Origin: Novosphingobium sp. | Lineage (GTDB): Bacteria > Pseudomonadota > Alphaproteobacteria > Sphingomonadales > Sphingomonadaceae | Direction: 5' to 3' | NCBI GenBank assembly: GCA_017744735.1 | Contig: JAGIAR010000009.1 | Span: 62,001-126,000, forward strand | Length of the DNA stretch: 64,000 bases | Shown: positions 24,163 through 31,984 of the stretch, piece by piece | Layout: each line of letters begins with the position of its first letter | How positions within the stretch are numbered: position 1 is the stretch's first letter | The notes under the pieces: generated by a model | Told to the model about the DNA's origin: nothing | Database searches by the model: none | Seen by the model: the letters and a program-made list of their open reading frames with translations, nothing else | Translations under genes and position numbers: made by a program

Positions 24163-25148
24163 TCCTAGCTGCGGCTCATCAGCCAAAAGAACACGCTCAG
24201 ACTGACAGCCGCGCTCAACAGGAACAGGGCGCGCCCGCGCCGATTGCCTCGCCATCCCCACCGGCGGAGGCGCCCTACCGGCCCTATCCCAATTACAGTC
24301 CCGATCCCTGCTATAGCGCCCAAAATCATGACGCCGCCGATTTGTGCGCTCAGTGGCGCGCCGCCATCGCTGCTGAAAAAGCAGCGCAGGAAGCCGGGCG
24401 TGCAACCAGTTGGGGGATATTTGCAACCTTCCTGAGTTTGGCGACTGTTTTGGGTCTTATCTATTCCCTGTGGCAGACAAGCGGCGCCTTGAGCGAAGCG
24501 AGAAGAGGAAACCTTATTGCTGCGAAAGGTGCGGCAAGGTCTACAAGGCGCGCCATCGCCAGCGCGAAGGAAACGGAGGCCGCTCTTGAGATCGCAAGGC
24601 AGAACGCCAAGGCTGCGGAATTGAATGCTGACGCTACCGAGCGCGCCATCGCAGAAAACCAACGCATCGGCGAAGCCCAAACGAGGGCATATCTGACAAT
24701 CCGAAACGCATCGATGTCTCCCGCGATTGCAGAGCCTGGATTCCTGCTGACATTCGATTTGGTAAACACAGGTAATTCGCCCGCAATTAAACTGACTCTC
24801 AAATATCAGGTCAGATGGATGCAGGGCACATCCCTCGCGGAGAGCACGCTTATTGAGCGAAAACAATTTGTGAATGATGTCTCCGCGAAGCAAACCGAAG
24901 CGGTGGAAGACTTCGTTAGAGATGAAGCCCTCGCTAGGTTTTTCCCTAATCAATATCAAACTCTGGAATGCGCGTGGGTCGAACTTAAAGTCACTGGCGA
25001 AGATGTCTTTGGGAAGGAGGTTGAGACGATTTCCCATTGGGCGCGCTTTTGGAGAGGGGTCGAATCTAGGAGCCTGAACGGCAACCTCAGCCCCACCAAT
25101 ACGGCTATGGTGCTGCGGGCTGGAGAGATGATCCCCCGCGACAAATGA
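24117..25148 (+). CDS. Passenger membrane-anchored coiled-coil protein, unknown
   Basis: 343 residues, starting inside the end of the DUF6471 gene (46-bp overlap). N-terminal hydrophobic signal (FFVALAGLVLAAAHQ), Pro-rich linker, a transmembrane helix near 100-118 (WGIFATFLSLATVLGLIYSLW), a long helical stretch (about 125-185, Ala/Glu-rich, coiled-coil-like) and a C-terminal beta-rich domain (AYLTIRNASMSPAIAEPGFLLTFDLVNTG...). Similar proteins recur in sphingomonad prophage and island regions (recalled, not searched). Function unknown. Confidence 0.65.
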   Translation: MLRGYRRFFVALAGLVLAAAHQPKEHAQTDSRAQQEQGAPAPIASPSPPAEAPYRPYPNYSPDPCYSAQNHDAADLCAQWRAAIAAEKAAQEAGRATSWGIFATFLSLATVLGLIYSLWQTSGALSEARRGNLIAAKGAARSTRRAIASAKETEAALEIARQNAKAAELNADATERAIAENQRIGEAQTRAYLTIRNASMSPAIAEPGFLLTFDLVNTGNSPAIKLTLKYQVRWMQGTSLAESTLIERKQFVNDVSAKQTEAVEDFVRDEALARFFPNQYQTLECAWVELKVTGEDVFGKEVETISHWARFWRGVESRSLNGNLSPTNTAMVLRAGEMIPRDK

Positions 25149-25201
25149 CAACGCGCAAACGATGACAAGCGCCACCAGCGCAGATGATAACCATCTACGC
25201 A

Positions 25202-25226
25202 TTGGTGCGTTTGCTACATAATGCCG
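25202..25226 (-). repeat. Right terminal inverted repeat
   Basis: Complement reads CGGCATTATGTAG...AAACGCACCAA, matching 20575-20599 at 23 of 25 positions. The ATG at 25221 within it is the first possible start for the 3' comM fragment. Confidence 0.92.
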
Positions 25227-26018
25227 GAGGCGCTGGAGGCGAGCATGGTCGCCTCGGTCGCGGGCGAGCTGGAAGGCGGACGGATCAGCGGCAACCGCCC
25301 GTTCCGCACCCCGCACCACTCGGCCTCGATGGCGGCGCTGACCGGCGGCGGCCTGAGGGTCCGGCCGGGCGAGGTCAGCATGGCGCATCTGGGCGTGCTG
25401 TTCCTCGACGAATTGCCCGAGTTCCAGCGCAGCGTGCTCGACAGCCTGCGCCAGCCGCTCGAAACCGGCGAGGTCAGCGTGGCGCGCGCCAATGCCCACG
25501 TCACCTTTCCCGCGCGGGTGCAGCTGGTCGCGGCGATGAACCCGTGCCGCTGCGGGCATCTGGGCGATCCGGCGCTCGCCTGCTCGCGCGCGCCGCGCTG
25601 CGCGGCCGATTACCAGAGCAAGGTCTCGGGCCCGCTGCTCGACCGGATCGACCTCCATGTCGAAGTCGACCCGGTCAGCGCCGCGGACCTGGCGCTTCCC
25701 CCGCCCGCCGAAGGCTCGGCCGAGGTCGGCGCCCGGGTCGCCGCCGCCCGCGCGATCCAGACCGCCCGCGCCGAAGAGACCGGCGCCCGCACCAACGCCG
25801 AGCTGGACGGCGAGGCGCTGGAACGGTTCGCCACGCCCGACGAGCCGGGACGCAAGCTGCTGTTCCAGGCGGCCGAGGCGATGCGCCTTTCGGCACGCGG
25901 CTATACGCGGATGCTCCGGGTCGCCCGGACGATCGCCGATCTGGGCGGGACGGCGGAGGTGGGGCGGATCCACGTGGCGGAGGCGCTGAGCTATCGCCGG
26001 CAGGCTCCCAGAGCCTGA
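25221..26018 (+). pseudogene. comM: ComM/YifB ATPase, 3' fragment
   Basis: Native codons resume at the target duplication (25227). Reading on gives GELEGGRISGNRPFRTPHHSASMAALTGGG, LFLDELPEFQRSVLDSLRQPLE (Walker B) and a zinc-finger-like AAMNPCRCGHLGDP...C..APRC, then the C-terminal lid domain (RLSARGYTRMLRVARTIADL). Joined to the 5' part this is about 503 residues, the full length of ComM. An ATG at 25221 supplied by the repeat could start the fragment alone, but there is no SD. Confidence 0.92.
25227..25234. repeat. Target-site duplication, right copy (GAGGCGCT)
   Basis: Exact copy of 20567-20574. Together with the inverted repeats it fixes both ends of the element. Confidence 0.93.
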
Positions 26019-26031
26019 ACGGGAACCCCGA

Positions 26032-26112
26032 ATGGAACTGCGGGAAAAGATCAAAGGGTTCGGCGCCGGCGACCGCATGAGTCGGGACGAGATATACGAG
26101 CGGCGGCGTTGA
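26032..26112 (+). CDS. 26-residue ORF after comM, possible antitoxin remnant
   Basis: MELREKIKGFGAGDRMSRDEIYERRR, hydrophilic and charged. It follows comM by 14 bp and overlaps by its stop (TTGA) the next short ORF, which begins FLDTDILYSI. The arrangement recalls a decayed VapB/VapC pair. No SD is obvious, and the ORF may be chance. Confidence 0.25.
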   Translation: MELREKIKGFGAGDRMSRDEIYERRR

Positions 26113-26213
26113 GGTCGTTCCTCGACACCGACATCCTCTATTCGATCACGACTTGCCAATCCGTTCCGGTGACCGGCGATGTCGAGGCGCCGGTGACGGA
26201 GCGGATGCTCTAG
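26109..26213 (+). pseudogene. 34-residue ORF resembling the start of a PIN-domain toxin
   Basis: TTG-initiated frame reading MRSFLDTDILYSITTCQ then an unrelated tail. FLDTDILYS resembles the first strand of PIN (VapC-type) domains, where an Asp of this motif binds metal (typical [FM][LV]DTN[VI]L). The rest of the domain is absent and the frame runs into the HxlR gene end. Weak similarity only. Confidence 0.25.
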
Positions 26214-26743
26214 GCCGCCTGGTCCTTCGCGACGTCCCCGTTCTGGCCCAGCCGGTCGCGGTCCTGCCAGCGCAGTTCGGAATAGTCGAGGCTGCGCCCG
26301 TCGTGCGCGAGTATGGCGACCCCCCGGATCGGCTGCCAGTCGCGGCTGTCGACCAGTACCGGGTTGGACAGCACGCCGCTCGAATATTTCTCGCCCCACT
26401 GGCGCAGCGCGAGCATTGCGGGAAGCAGGTCGAGGCCCTTCTGGGTCAGCCGGTATTCGATCTTGCGCCGGTCGTCGGCGCAGGCGGTGCGTTCGAGCAC
26501 GCCGTGCTCGACCAGCTTGGCCAGCCGGTTGGAGAGGATGTTGCGCGCGATCCCCAGTTCGCTGAGGAATTCCTCGAAATGGTAGAGCTTGTTGAACGCG
26601 GCACGCAGGATCATGAACGACCACCGCTCGCCCATCACTTCGAGCGCCTGCGGCAAGCCGCATTCCACTGCATTGGCCAGAGGTTCGCGCAAAAGGGTCC
26701 TTTCCGGCTCTCTCCGCTGCGCAGCACACACGCAGGGTCGCAA
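26210..26743 (-). CDS. HxlR-family transcriptional regulator
   Basis: 177 residues from a TTG, or about 160 if a later TTG preceded by GGAAAGG is used. The conserved HxlR winged helix is clear: ALEVMGERWSFMILRAAF...FLSELGIARNILSNRLAKLVEHGVLER and the wing DRRKIEYRLTQKGLDLLPAMLALRQWGEKY. A C-terminal extension of about 45 residues (WQPIRGVAILAHDGRSLDYSELRWQDRDR) follows. Divergent from a small secreted protein gene, whose intergenic region has a dyad. Ligand unknown. Confidence 0.9.
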   Translation of the reverse strand: MRPCVCAAQRREPERTLLREPLANAVECGLPQALEVMGERWSFMILRAAFNKLYHFEEFLSELGIARNILSNRLAKLVEHGVLERTACADDRRKIEYRLTQKGLDLLPAMLALRQWGEKYSSGVLSNPVLVDSRDWQPIRGVAILAHDGRSLDYSELRWQDRDRLGQNGDVAKDQAA

Positions 26744-26762
26744 AAGCGCAATACGTTTCTAG

Positions 26763-26793
26763 TTGCTACTAAAAACCTATTAAGGTAAGTAGC
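26763..26793. promoter_or_regulatory. Dyad in the HxlR / secreted protein intergenic region
   Basis: GCTACT (26765-26770) and its complement AGTAGC (26788-26793) are spaced by 17 bp in an A/T-rich stretch. HxlR-type regulators often bind dyads of ACT/AGT type. Operator function is inferred. Confidence 0.35.
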
Positions 26794-26871
26794 GATTCGC
26801 AACCGAAAGTCCAGCGGGCATTTGATGCTCCCGAGGCTCGGACCGAACCCGGAAACAGGAAGGACCTCGCC

Positions 26872-27210
26872 ATGACCCGTTTCACCAACCGCACTGCCGC
26901 CGGCACGTTCCTCGCCGCGACGCTTGCCGTCGCCGGCGCCTTCGCCGGCCTCGCTCCGGCCCCCGCGCTCGCCGCGCAGGGCACCGCCTTCTACCGCGCC
27001 GAGTTGGCCGCGCCGCTCGACGCGCCGCGCAAGGAAGTGCTCAACGGGATCCTGTGGAACTGCGCCGGAAGCGCGTGCACCGGCACCAAGGGCGGCAGCC
27101 GCGCGCTGCTCGAATGCCAGCGCCTGTCGCAGAAGGTCGGCGCGATCGTCAGCTTCGCCCGCGGCGACGAGGCGCTCGACGAGAGCGCGCTGGCGCGCTG
27201 CAACGGATAG
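26872..27210 (+). CDS. Small secreted protein of the CC_3452-like type
   Basis: 112 residues: signal peptide (FLAATLAVAGAFAGLAPAPALA, cleavage near 35) and a mature domain of about 75 residues with FYRAELAAPLDAPRKEVLNGILWNCAGSACTGTKGGSRALLECQRLSQKVGAIVSF. Four Cys could form two disulfides. Small alphaproteobacterial proteins with this layout (CC_3452 of Caulobacter is the one I recall) have no assigned function. The divergent HxlR gene may control it. Confidence 0.75.
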   Translation: MTRFTNRTAAGTFLAATLAVAGAFAGLAPAPALAAQGTAFYRAELAAPLDAPRKEVLNGILWNCAGSACTGTKGGSRALLECQRLSQKVGAIVSFARGDEALDESALARCNG

Positions 27211-27260
27211 GATTGCATCCCGGCCGCCCGTCCCCCCCACACTCCAGCGCCGGGATCATC

Positions 27261-27292
27261 GGGCCTCCGCCGAAACGCGGGGGCCCTTTTCT
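27261..27292. terminator. Terminator between secreted protein and HAD genes
   Basis: 10-bp stem GGGCCTCCGC / GCGGGGGCCC (27261-27270, 27277-27286; one T-G wobble) followed by TTTTCTTT on the plus strand. Serves the secreted-protein gene; the HAD gene ends 5 bp beyond. Confidence 0.8.
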
Positions 27293-27297
27293 TTGGA

Positions 27298-27906
27298 TCA
27301 GATCAGGCCGCGCGCGGTGAGATCGGCTTCGAGTTCCTGCGCGTCGCCGAACAGGTGCGCCTGCCAGCCGAGCGCCCGCGCGGCATCGATGTTCGCCGGA
27401 TTGTCGTCGATGAACAGCATCGAGTCTGCCGGGTGGCCGAAGCGCCGTTCGGCCAGGCGGTAGATCGCCGGATCGGGCTTCGCGATCTTCTCCACGCCCG
27501 AGACGACCACGTCGCGGAAGTGGCGGAACAGCGGCTCGGTGGGGCGGTACGCATCCCAGAAGGGCGCGGCGAAATTGGTGATCGCGTAGAGCGGTATGCC
27601 CCGGTCGGCCAGCCGGTCGATCAATGCGGGTGTGCCGGGGACCAGCCCGGGAATCGTCTCGTTGAAGCGCGTGGCATAGGCGTCGATCGCGGCGGCGTGC
27701 TGCGGGAACTCGGCCTTGCGCTCGGCGACCAGCGTTTCCAGTTCCTCGCCCGCATCGTGGCGGAAATGCCATTGTTCGCTGACGACGTTGGCGAACACGA
27801 ATTCGAGCTCCGCCGGATCGGCGATCACGCGGGCAAGCAAACGGCGCATGTCCCACTGGACGATCACGCGGCCGACATCGAACACCACTGCGCTGACTTC
27901 GGGCAT
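27298..27906 (-). CDS. HAD-family hydrolase (phosphatase-like)
   Basis: 202 residues. Motif I VVFDVGRVIVQWD (residues 7-19), motif II-like ITNFAAPF, motif III Lys in KIAKPDPAIY, and motif IV FIDDNPANIDAA. The FD-V-G form, with Gly instead of Asp two residues after the nucleophile, is normal for the YihX-like alpha-D-glucose-1-phosphatase subgroup. Helical cap domain between I and II. The ATG lies directly after the poly-T of a hairpin that ends rpmJ; the GGGGG of that hairpin is the only SD-like sequence. Confidence 0.88.
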   Translation of the reverse strand: MPEVSAVVFDVGRVIVQWDMRRLLARVIADPAELEFVFANVVSEQWHFRHDAGEELETLVAERKAEFPQHAAAIDAYATRFNETIPGLVPGTPALIDRLADRGIPLYAITNFAAPFWDAYRPTEPLFRHFRDVVVSGVEKIAKPDPAIYRLAERRFGHPADSMLFIDDNPANIDAARALGWQAHLFGDAQELEADLTARGLI

Positions 27907-27910
27907 AGAA

Positions 27911-27934
27911 AAAGCCCCCGTTTTGGCGGGGGCT
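27911..27934 (-). terminator. rpmJ terminator adjoining HAD start
   Basis: Perfect 8-bp stem AGCCCCCG / CGGGGGCT with loop; on the minus strand TTTTT follows, then CTATG, the HAD start codon. Termination of rpmJ and translation start of the HAD gene therefore share sequence. Confidence 0.82.
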
Positions 27935-27976
27935 CCCTTGTTGATGCGGCCGTTCCTCAGAACGGCGCGCAGCAGA

Positions 27977-28102
27977 TCAACCCTGGCGCGCCTTGAAGCG
28001 GCGGTTGGTCTTGTTGATCACATAGGTGCGGCCACGGCGACGGATCACGCGGTTGTCGCGGTGACGGCCCTTGAGGGACTTGAGGCTGTTGCGAATCTTC
28101 AT
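27977..28102 (-). CDS. rpmJ: 50S ribosomal protein L36 (alphaproteobacterial type)
   Basis: 41-residue basic protein, [19 protein letters not shown] then [21 protein letters not shown]. This is the type-B L36 that lacks the zinc-binding Cys residues. It stands alone with its own terminator. Confidence 0.95.
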   Translation of the reverse strand: MKIRNSLKSLKGRHRDNRVIRRRGRTYVINKTNRRFKARQG

Positions 28103-28184
28103 GGCTCTATCTCGTGTTGGCGCGCTCGATGACTCTCGGCGCCGGAAATCGAAGCCGGGCCGTTACGGACGAAGGCCCGCGAAG

Positions 28185-29192
28185 TCAACCGTCGCCGCGC
28201 AGTTCGGTCAATTTTCGCTCCCAATTGAGCGCGTGGCCGATGATCGTGTCGAGATCGGCGTGCTGCGGCACCCAGGGAAGCGTCTCCTTGATCCGACGAT
28301 TGTCCGAGATCAGCGAATCGGGGTCGCCCGCCCGGCGGGGGCCGAGCACGCGGCCGATCTTGCGGTTGGTCACCCGGTCGACCGCGTCGAGCACTTCGGT
28401 CACCGAATAGCCGCGGCCGTAGCCGCAGTTCATCGTCAGCGACTGCTGCGGCCGCGCGATCAGTTCCTCCAGCGCCAGCACATGCGCGGCGGCAAGATCC
28501 GAGACATGGATGTAATCGCGCACCCCGGTGCCGTCGGGCGTCGCGTAATCGGTGCCGAACACGCCCACGCTCTCGCGCTTGCCCAGCGCCGCCTCGACCG
28601 CGACCTTGATCAGATGGGTCGCCCCCGCGGTCGACTGGCCGCTGCGGGCTTCCGGATCGGCCCCGGCGACATTGAAATAGCGCAGCGCGCAATAGTTCAG
28701 CGGATGGGCCTTCGCCGTATCCGCCAGCATGATCTCGGTCATCAGCTTGGACATGCCGTAGGGATTGATCGGCAGCTTGGGGCTGTCCTCGCTCACCGGC
28801 GAGACCTCTGGAATGCCATAGGTCGCGGCGGTCGAGCTGAAGATGAAATGCCTCACCCCGCCCTCCACCGCGGCGGCGATCAGCGCACGGCTCTTGGCGG
28901 TGTTGTTGTGATAGTATTTGAGCGGGTTCTCGACCGATTCGGGCACGATGATCGAACCGGCGAAATGCATCACCGCGCCGATCCCCTGCTCGGCGAAAAT
29001 CCGCGCGAGCAGCGCCCCGTCCTCGATGTCGCCTTCGTAGAGCGGCACGCCCTCGGGCACGGCGAAACGGAAGCCGGTGGTCAGGTTGTCGATCACCGCC
29101 ACCGGCCAGCCGCGGTCGCGCAGCGCCAGGACCGCGTGGCTGCCGATATAGCCGGCACCGCCGGTAACGAGAACGGGAAGCTTGGAGGTCAT
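28185..29192 (-). CDS. galE: UDP-glucose 4-epimerase
   Basis: 335-residue extended SDR enzyme interconverting UDP-glucose and UDP-galactose. NAD motif TGGAGYIGSH (residues 9-18), catalytic YGMSK (Tyr-x-x-x-Lys) near 146-150, RYFNVAGADPEAR near 170, and the C-terminal RAGDPDSLISDNRRIKE. ATG at 29192 with GGAGG 3-5 bp upstream is preferred over a longer frame. Supplies sugar nucleotides for envelope polysaccharides. Confidence 0.95.
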   Translation of the reverse strand: MTSKLPVLVTGGAGYIGSHAVLALRDRGWPVAVIDNLTTGFRFAVPEGVPLYEGDIEDGALLARIFAEQGIGAVMHFAGSIIVPESVENPLKYYHNNTAKSRALIAAAVEGGVRHFIFSSTAATYGIPEVSPVSEDSPKLPINPYGMSKLMTEIMLADTAKAHPLNYCALRYFNVAGADPEARSGQSTAGATHLIKVAVEAALGKRESVGVFGTDYATPDGTGVRDYIHVSDLAAAHVLALEELIARPQQSLTMNCGYGRGYSVTEVLDAVDRVTNRKIGRVLGPRRAGDPDSLISDNRRIKETLPWVPQHADLDTIIGHALNWERKLTELRGDG

Positions 29193-29308
29193 GCGGCGCT
29201 CGCTAACAGGATTGGGCGAGCGAATGGTTAAACGCCACCGTGCGTTATTCATAGCGGTGCAAGCAAGCCCGTCCTATTCCGCCAACCTCTCTGCTTCCGG
29301 ATCGTATC

Positions 29309-30073
29309 ATGCCCCTTCCCGCCAAACTCGCCGCCGGCCTCATTGCCCTGAGCCTCGCCACCGCCGCCTCGGCCCGCCCGGGCGGCTGGGGCAGCCCCGG
29401 CTGGGACGACGGGTGGAACGGGGGCTGGAGCGCGCGCGACTGGGCCGATTCGCGCTGGAATTCGCCCTATGGGATGCGCAACGGCCGCGACGACCGCGAA
29501 GGCAAGGTGGAGACCGCGAGCTTCGTCGCCCCCGGCGATGCCGCCGCCGCGCTCGGCAAGGGCCGCGTCGCGGTCCAGCTCGCTGCACCGGCGCAGCCCG
29601 ATCCGCAGGAGGATTTCCGCCTGCTCAGGCAGGACGGCCCGCCCGCGGTCCCCGGCGCGCCCTATGAAGCGGCGGTGATCGACCAGATGGTCCGCGCCGG
29701 CTACGACACCACCGGCCCGGCCGGCAGCGAGACCCAGGTGGTCGAGCTCAACCTGGTGCGCAGCGTGCTGGTGCCGCCCGAAGCCAAGCACAAGCCGGTC
29801 AGCGGCGAGATGGAGATGGGCGTCTCCAACCGCGGAACGATGGTCGGCGGCGCGATCAACCTCGATTTCAGCAAGCCGCTGAAGGCGCTGCTTTCGACCC
29901 GGCTCGAAGCCCGGATCCGCGACAAGGCGAGCGGCAAGGTGCTGTGGGAAGGCCGTGCCGACATCGCCACCCGCGACGGCGACGACGACTGGGGCGACCA
30001 GGAAATCGCCACCAAGCTGGCCCAGGCGCTGTTCAAGCCCTTCCCCGGCAGCACCGAAAAGCCCAACCGCTAG
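29309..30073 (+). CDS. Secreted DUF4136-like protein
   Basis: 254 residues. Signal peptide (LAAGLIALSLATAASA) then a Gly/Trp-rich segment (GGWGSPGWDDGWNGGWSARDW, residues about 25-45) and a domain running to RLEARIRDKASGKVLWEGRADI...ALFKPFPG, which is the C-terminal signature of DUF4136. It is a paralogue of the following lipoprotein gene, sharing the same RDxASGKxxWEGRA segment. Role unknown, probably cell envelope. Confidence 0.8.
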   Translation: MPLPAKLAAGLIALSLATAASARPGGWGSPGWDDGWNGGWSARDWADSRWNSPYGMRNGRDDREGKVETASFVAPGDAAAALGKGRVAVQLAAPAQPDPQEDFRLLRQDGPPAVPGAPYEAAVIDQMVRAGYDTTGPAGSETQVVELNLVRSVLVPPEAKHKPVSGEMEMGVSNRGTMVGGAINLDFSKPLKALLSTRLEARIRDKASGKVLWEGRADIATRDGDDDWGDQEIATKLAQALFKPFPGSTEKPNR

Positions 30074-30155
30074 AGCCTGTACCGGGCGCTAGAGGCTTGC
30101 ATCGCGGCGCCCCCGCGCCCAGACTCGCCGCCCAGGCGCACGAGGAGAGCGACGC

Positions 30156-30761
30156 ATGAAACCGGGATTGTTCCTGCCGGCGACCGCCGCCCTCGCGGCG
30201 CTGCTCGCGCTGTCCGGCTGCATGGCGCCGATCGGCCCGGTCGAAGTGACCCGTTTCGTCGAGCCCGCCGCCCTGCCGCAGCTCGGCCACGGCACGATCG
30301 CGGTCGAGCCCGCGAGCGGGATGGACCCGAACTCGCTCGAGCTGGGCAGCTACACCGCAGCGGTCGCGCGCGAGCTGGTCCGGCTCGGCTATCAGACCGC
30401 GGCCGACGGCCAGGGCGCGCAGGTCGCATTGGTGCGGGTCGAGCGGCAGACCGTCCAGCCGGAGCGCGATCACGGCCCGGTCAGCGTCGGCGGCGGGGCG
30501 TCGGCCGGCAGCTATGGCTCGGGCGTGGGTCTCGGCATCGGAATCGACCTGTCGGGCAAGCCCAAGCCGCAGACCGAAACCCGGCTGAGCGTGATGATCC
30601 GCGACCGCGCAAGCGGAAAGACCGTCTGGGAAGGCCGCGCGAGCTTTGCCGTGCAGGCCGACGCGCCGCTCGCCACCACCTCGCTCGGCGCGCCGAAGAT
30701 GGCCGCGGCGCTGTTCCAGAATTTCCCCGGCCGCAACGGCGAGACGATAGAGGTCCAGTGA
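30156..30761 (+). CDS. DUF4136 domain lipoprotein
   Basis: 201 residues; lipoprotein signal with the Cys in LALSGCMAP (residue about 22). The domain shows [36 protein letters not shown] and [23 protein letters not shown] Gly-rich loop ([22 protein letters not shown]) lies between. Its stop overlaps the GTG start of the peptidase gene (GTGA at 30758-30761), so the two are coupled. Confidence 0.85.
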   Translation: MKPGLFLPATAALAALLALSGCMAPIGPVEVTRFVEPAALPQLGHGTIAVEPASGMDPNSLELGSYTAAVARELVRLGYQTAADGQGAQVALVRVERQTVQPERDHGPVSVGGGASAGSYGSGVGLGIGIDLSGKPKPQTETRLSVMIRDRASGKTVWEGRASFAVQADAPLATTSLGAPKMAAALFQNFPGRNGETIEVQ

Positions 30762-31891
30762 GCAATCCCATCAGCATCGACGCGGCGTTCGACGCCGGCA
30801 ATATCGAAGTGCTTTCGGTCGCAGGCGCAAGCGCGCGGCTGGCGATCCGCAAGGACCGGCAGTCGGACTTCTTCCAGTGGTTCCATTTCCGCGTCGCCGG
30901 CGCCGAAGGCCGCACGCTCGAGCTCAAGATCACCGGGCTCGCCAATTCGGCCTATCCCGGCGGGTGGCCCGGCTATCGCGCGGCGGTGTCGGAAGACCGC
31001 GACTATTGGGCGCGCGCCGAAACCGAATGGGACCCGGCGGAAGACGGCGGCACGCTGACGATCCGCTACACGCCCGAAGGCAATCTCGCCTGGTTCGCCT
31101 ATTTCGCGCCCTATTCGATGGAGCGGCACCACGATCTGGTGAGCGAGGCGGCGCTGGCCGAAGGGGTGACCCATCGCGTGCTCGGCCATTCGCTCGACCG
31201 CCAGCCGATCGACTGCCTCGAGCTGGGCGAGGGGGACACCCAGGTCTGGCTCTACGCCCGCCAGCATCCAGGCGAGAGCATGGCCGAATGGTGGATGGAG
31301 GGCGCGCTCGAATGCCTGACCGATCCCGCCGATCCGGTCGGGCGGGTGCTGCGCCGGAAGTGCCGGCTGCACATCGTTCCGAACTGCAACCCGGACGGTT
31401 CGTTCCGTGGCCATCTTAGAACCAATGCGGTTGGCACGAATCTCAACCGCGAATGGCACGAGCCGAGCGAGGACAAGAGCCCCGAGGTGCTGGCGATCCG
31501 CACTGCGATGGATGCCACCGGGGTCGATTTTGCGATGGACGTGCATGGCGACGAGGCGATCGCCGCGGTGTTCCTCGCCGGCTTCGAAGGCATTCCTTCG
31601 TGGACCGAGGAACTCGGCGCGGCCTACGACCGCTATCGCCGGATTCTCGAGCGCCGCACGCCCGATTTCCAGACCGCCAAGGGCTATCCGGTGGCGCGGC
31701 CCGGCCAGGCGAACCTGACCATGTCGACCAACCAGCTGGCCGAGCGCTTCGGCGCCTGCGCGATGACGCTGGAAATGCCGTTCAAGGACAATGACGACCT
31801 GCCCGATCCGGACCAGGCGTGGAGCCCCGAACGCTCGAAGACGCTCGGGCGCGACTGCCTCGCCGCGCTGGCGGAGTGGCTGGAGGGCTAG
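30758..31891 (+). CDS. M14-type zinc carboxypeptidase (cytosolic carboxypeptidase-like)
   Basis: 377 residues. N-terminal beta-sandwich of cytosolic carboxypeptidases ([24 protein letters not shown]), zinc ligands in [12 protein letters not shown] (about 167-178; HxxE) and the later His in DVHGDEA (about 264), the catalytic glutamate in MTLEMPFK (about 342), and NxNR-like TNLNREWH. Substrate unknown; bacterial members may process peptidoglycan-type or polyglutamate ends. GTG start overlaps the lipoprotein gene. Confidence 0.88.
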   Translation: MSNPISIDAAFDAGNIEVLSVAGASARLAIRKDRQSDFFQWFHFRVAGAEGRTLELKITGLANSAYPGGWPGYRAAVSEDRDYWARAETEWDPAEDGGTLTIRYTPEGNLAWFAYFAPYSMERHHDLVSEAALAEGVTHRVLGHSLDRQPIDCLELGEGDTQVWLYARQHPGESMAEWWMEGALECLTDPADPVGRVLRRKCRLHIVPNCNPDGSFRGHLRTNAVGTNLNREWHEPSEDKSPEVLAIRTAMDATGVDFAMDVHGDEAIAAVFLAGFEGIPSWTEELGAAYDRYRRILERRTPDFQTAKGYPVARPGQANLTMSTNQLAERFGACAMTLEMPFKDNDDLPDPDQAWSPERSKTLGRDCLAALAEWLEG

Positions 31892-31984
31892 CGGCGCCGA
31901 TCCGTATTCGCCGCAAGGCGGCTTTCGCGATTGCGCGCCGTCCGAGGCCGTGCAATCTGCCGCGAGGGAAACGGGGCTTTTGCA

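Larger units (their letters stand above)
20575..25226 (-). mobile_element. IS1595-family element with passenger genes inserted in comM (4,652 bp)
   Basis: Bounded by 25-bp terminal inverted repeats that match at 23 positions and by an 8-bp direct duplication. It encodes an ISXO2-like transposase (22872-23828) plus six candidate passenger genes. The interior is visibly lower in G+C than the flanks and uses more A/T-ending codons. A passenger-carrying IS1595-type element (a known class in that family) fits better than a simple insertion sequence, which would be about 1 kb. Orientation is given by the transposase. Confidence 0.92.

Noticed and set aside
20587..25220. Integrated phage or integrase-type genomic island in comM
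   Set aside because: No integrase or phage gene; the ends are those of a DDE transposon (inverted repeats plus 8-bp duplication), not of site-specific recombination.
26016..26032. Resemblance of the sequence after comM (GAGCCTGAACGG) to a stretch in the element near 25072
   Set aside because: A 12-bp match of this kind is expected by chance in GC-rich DNA and does not align with any element end.
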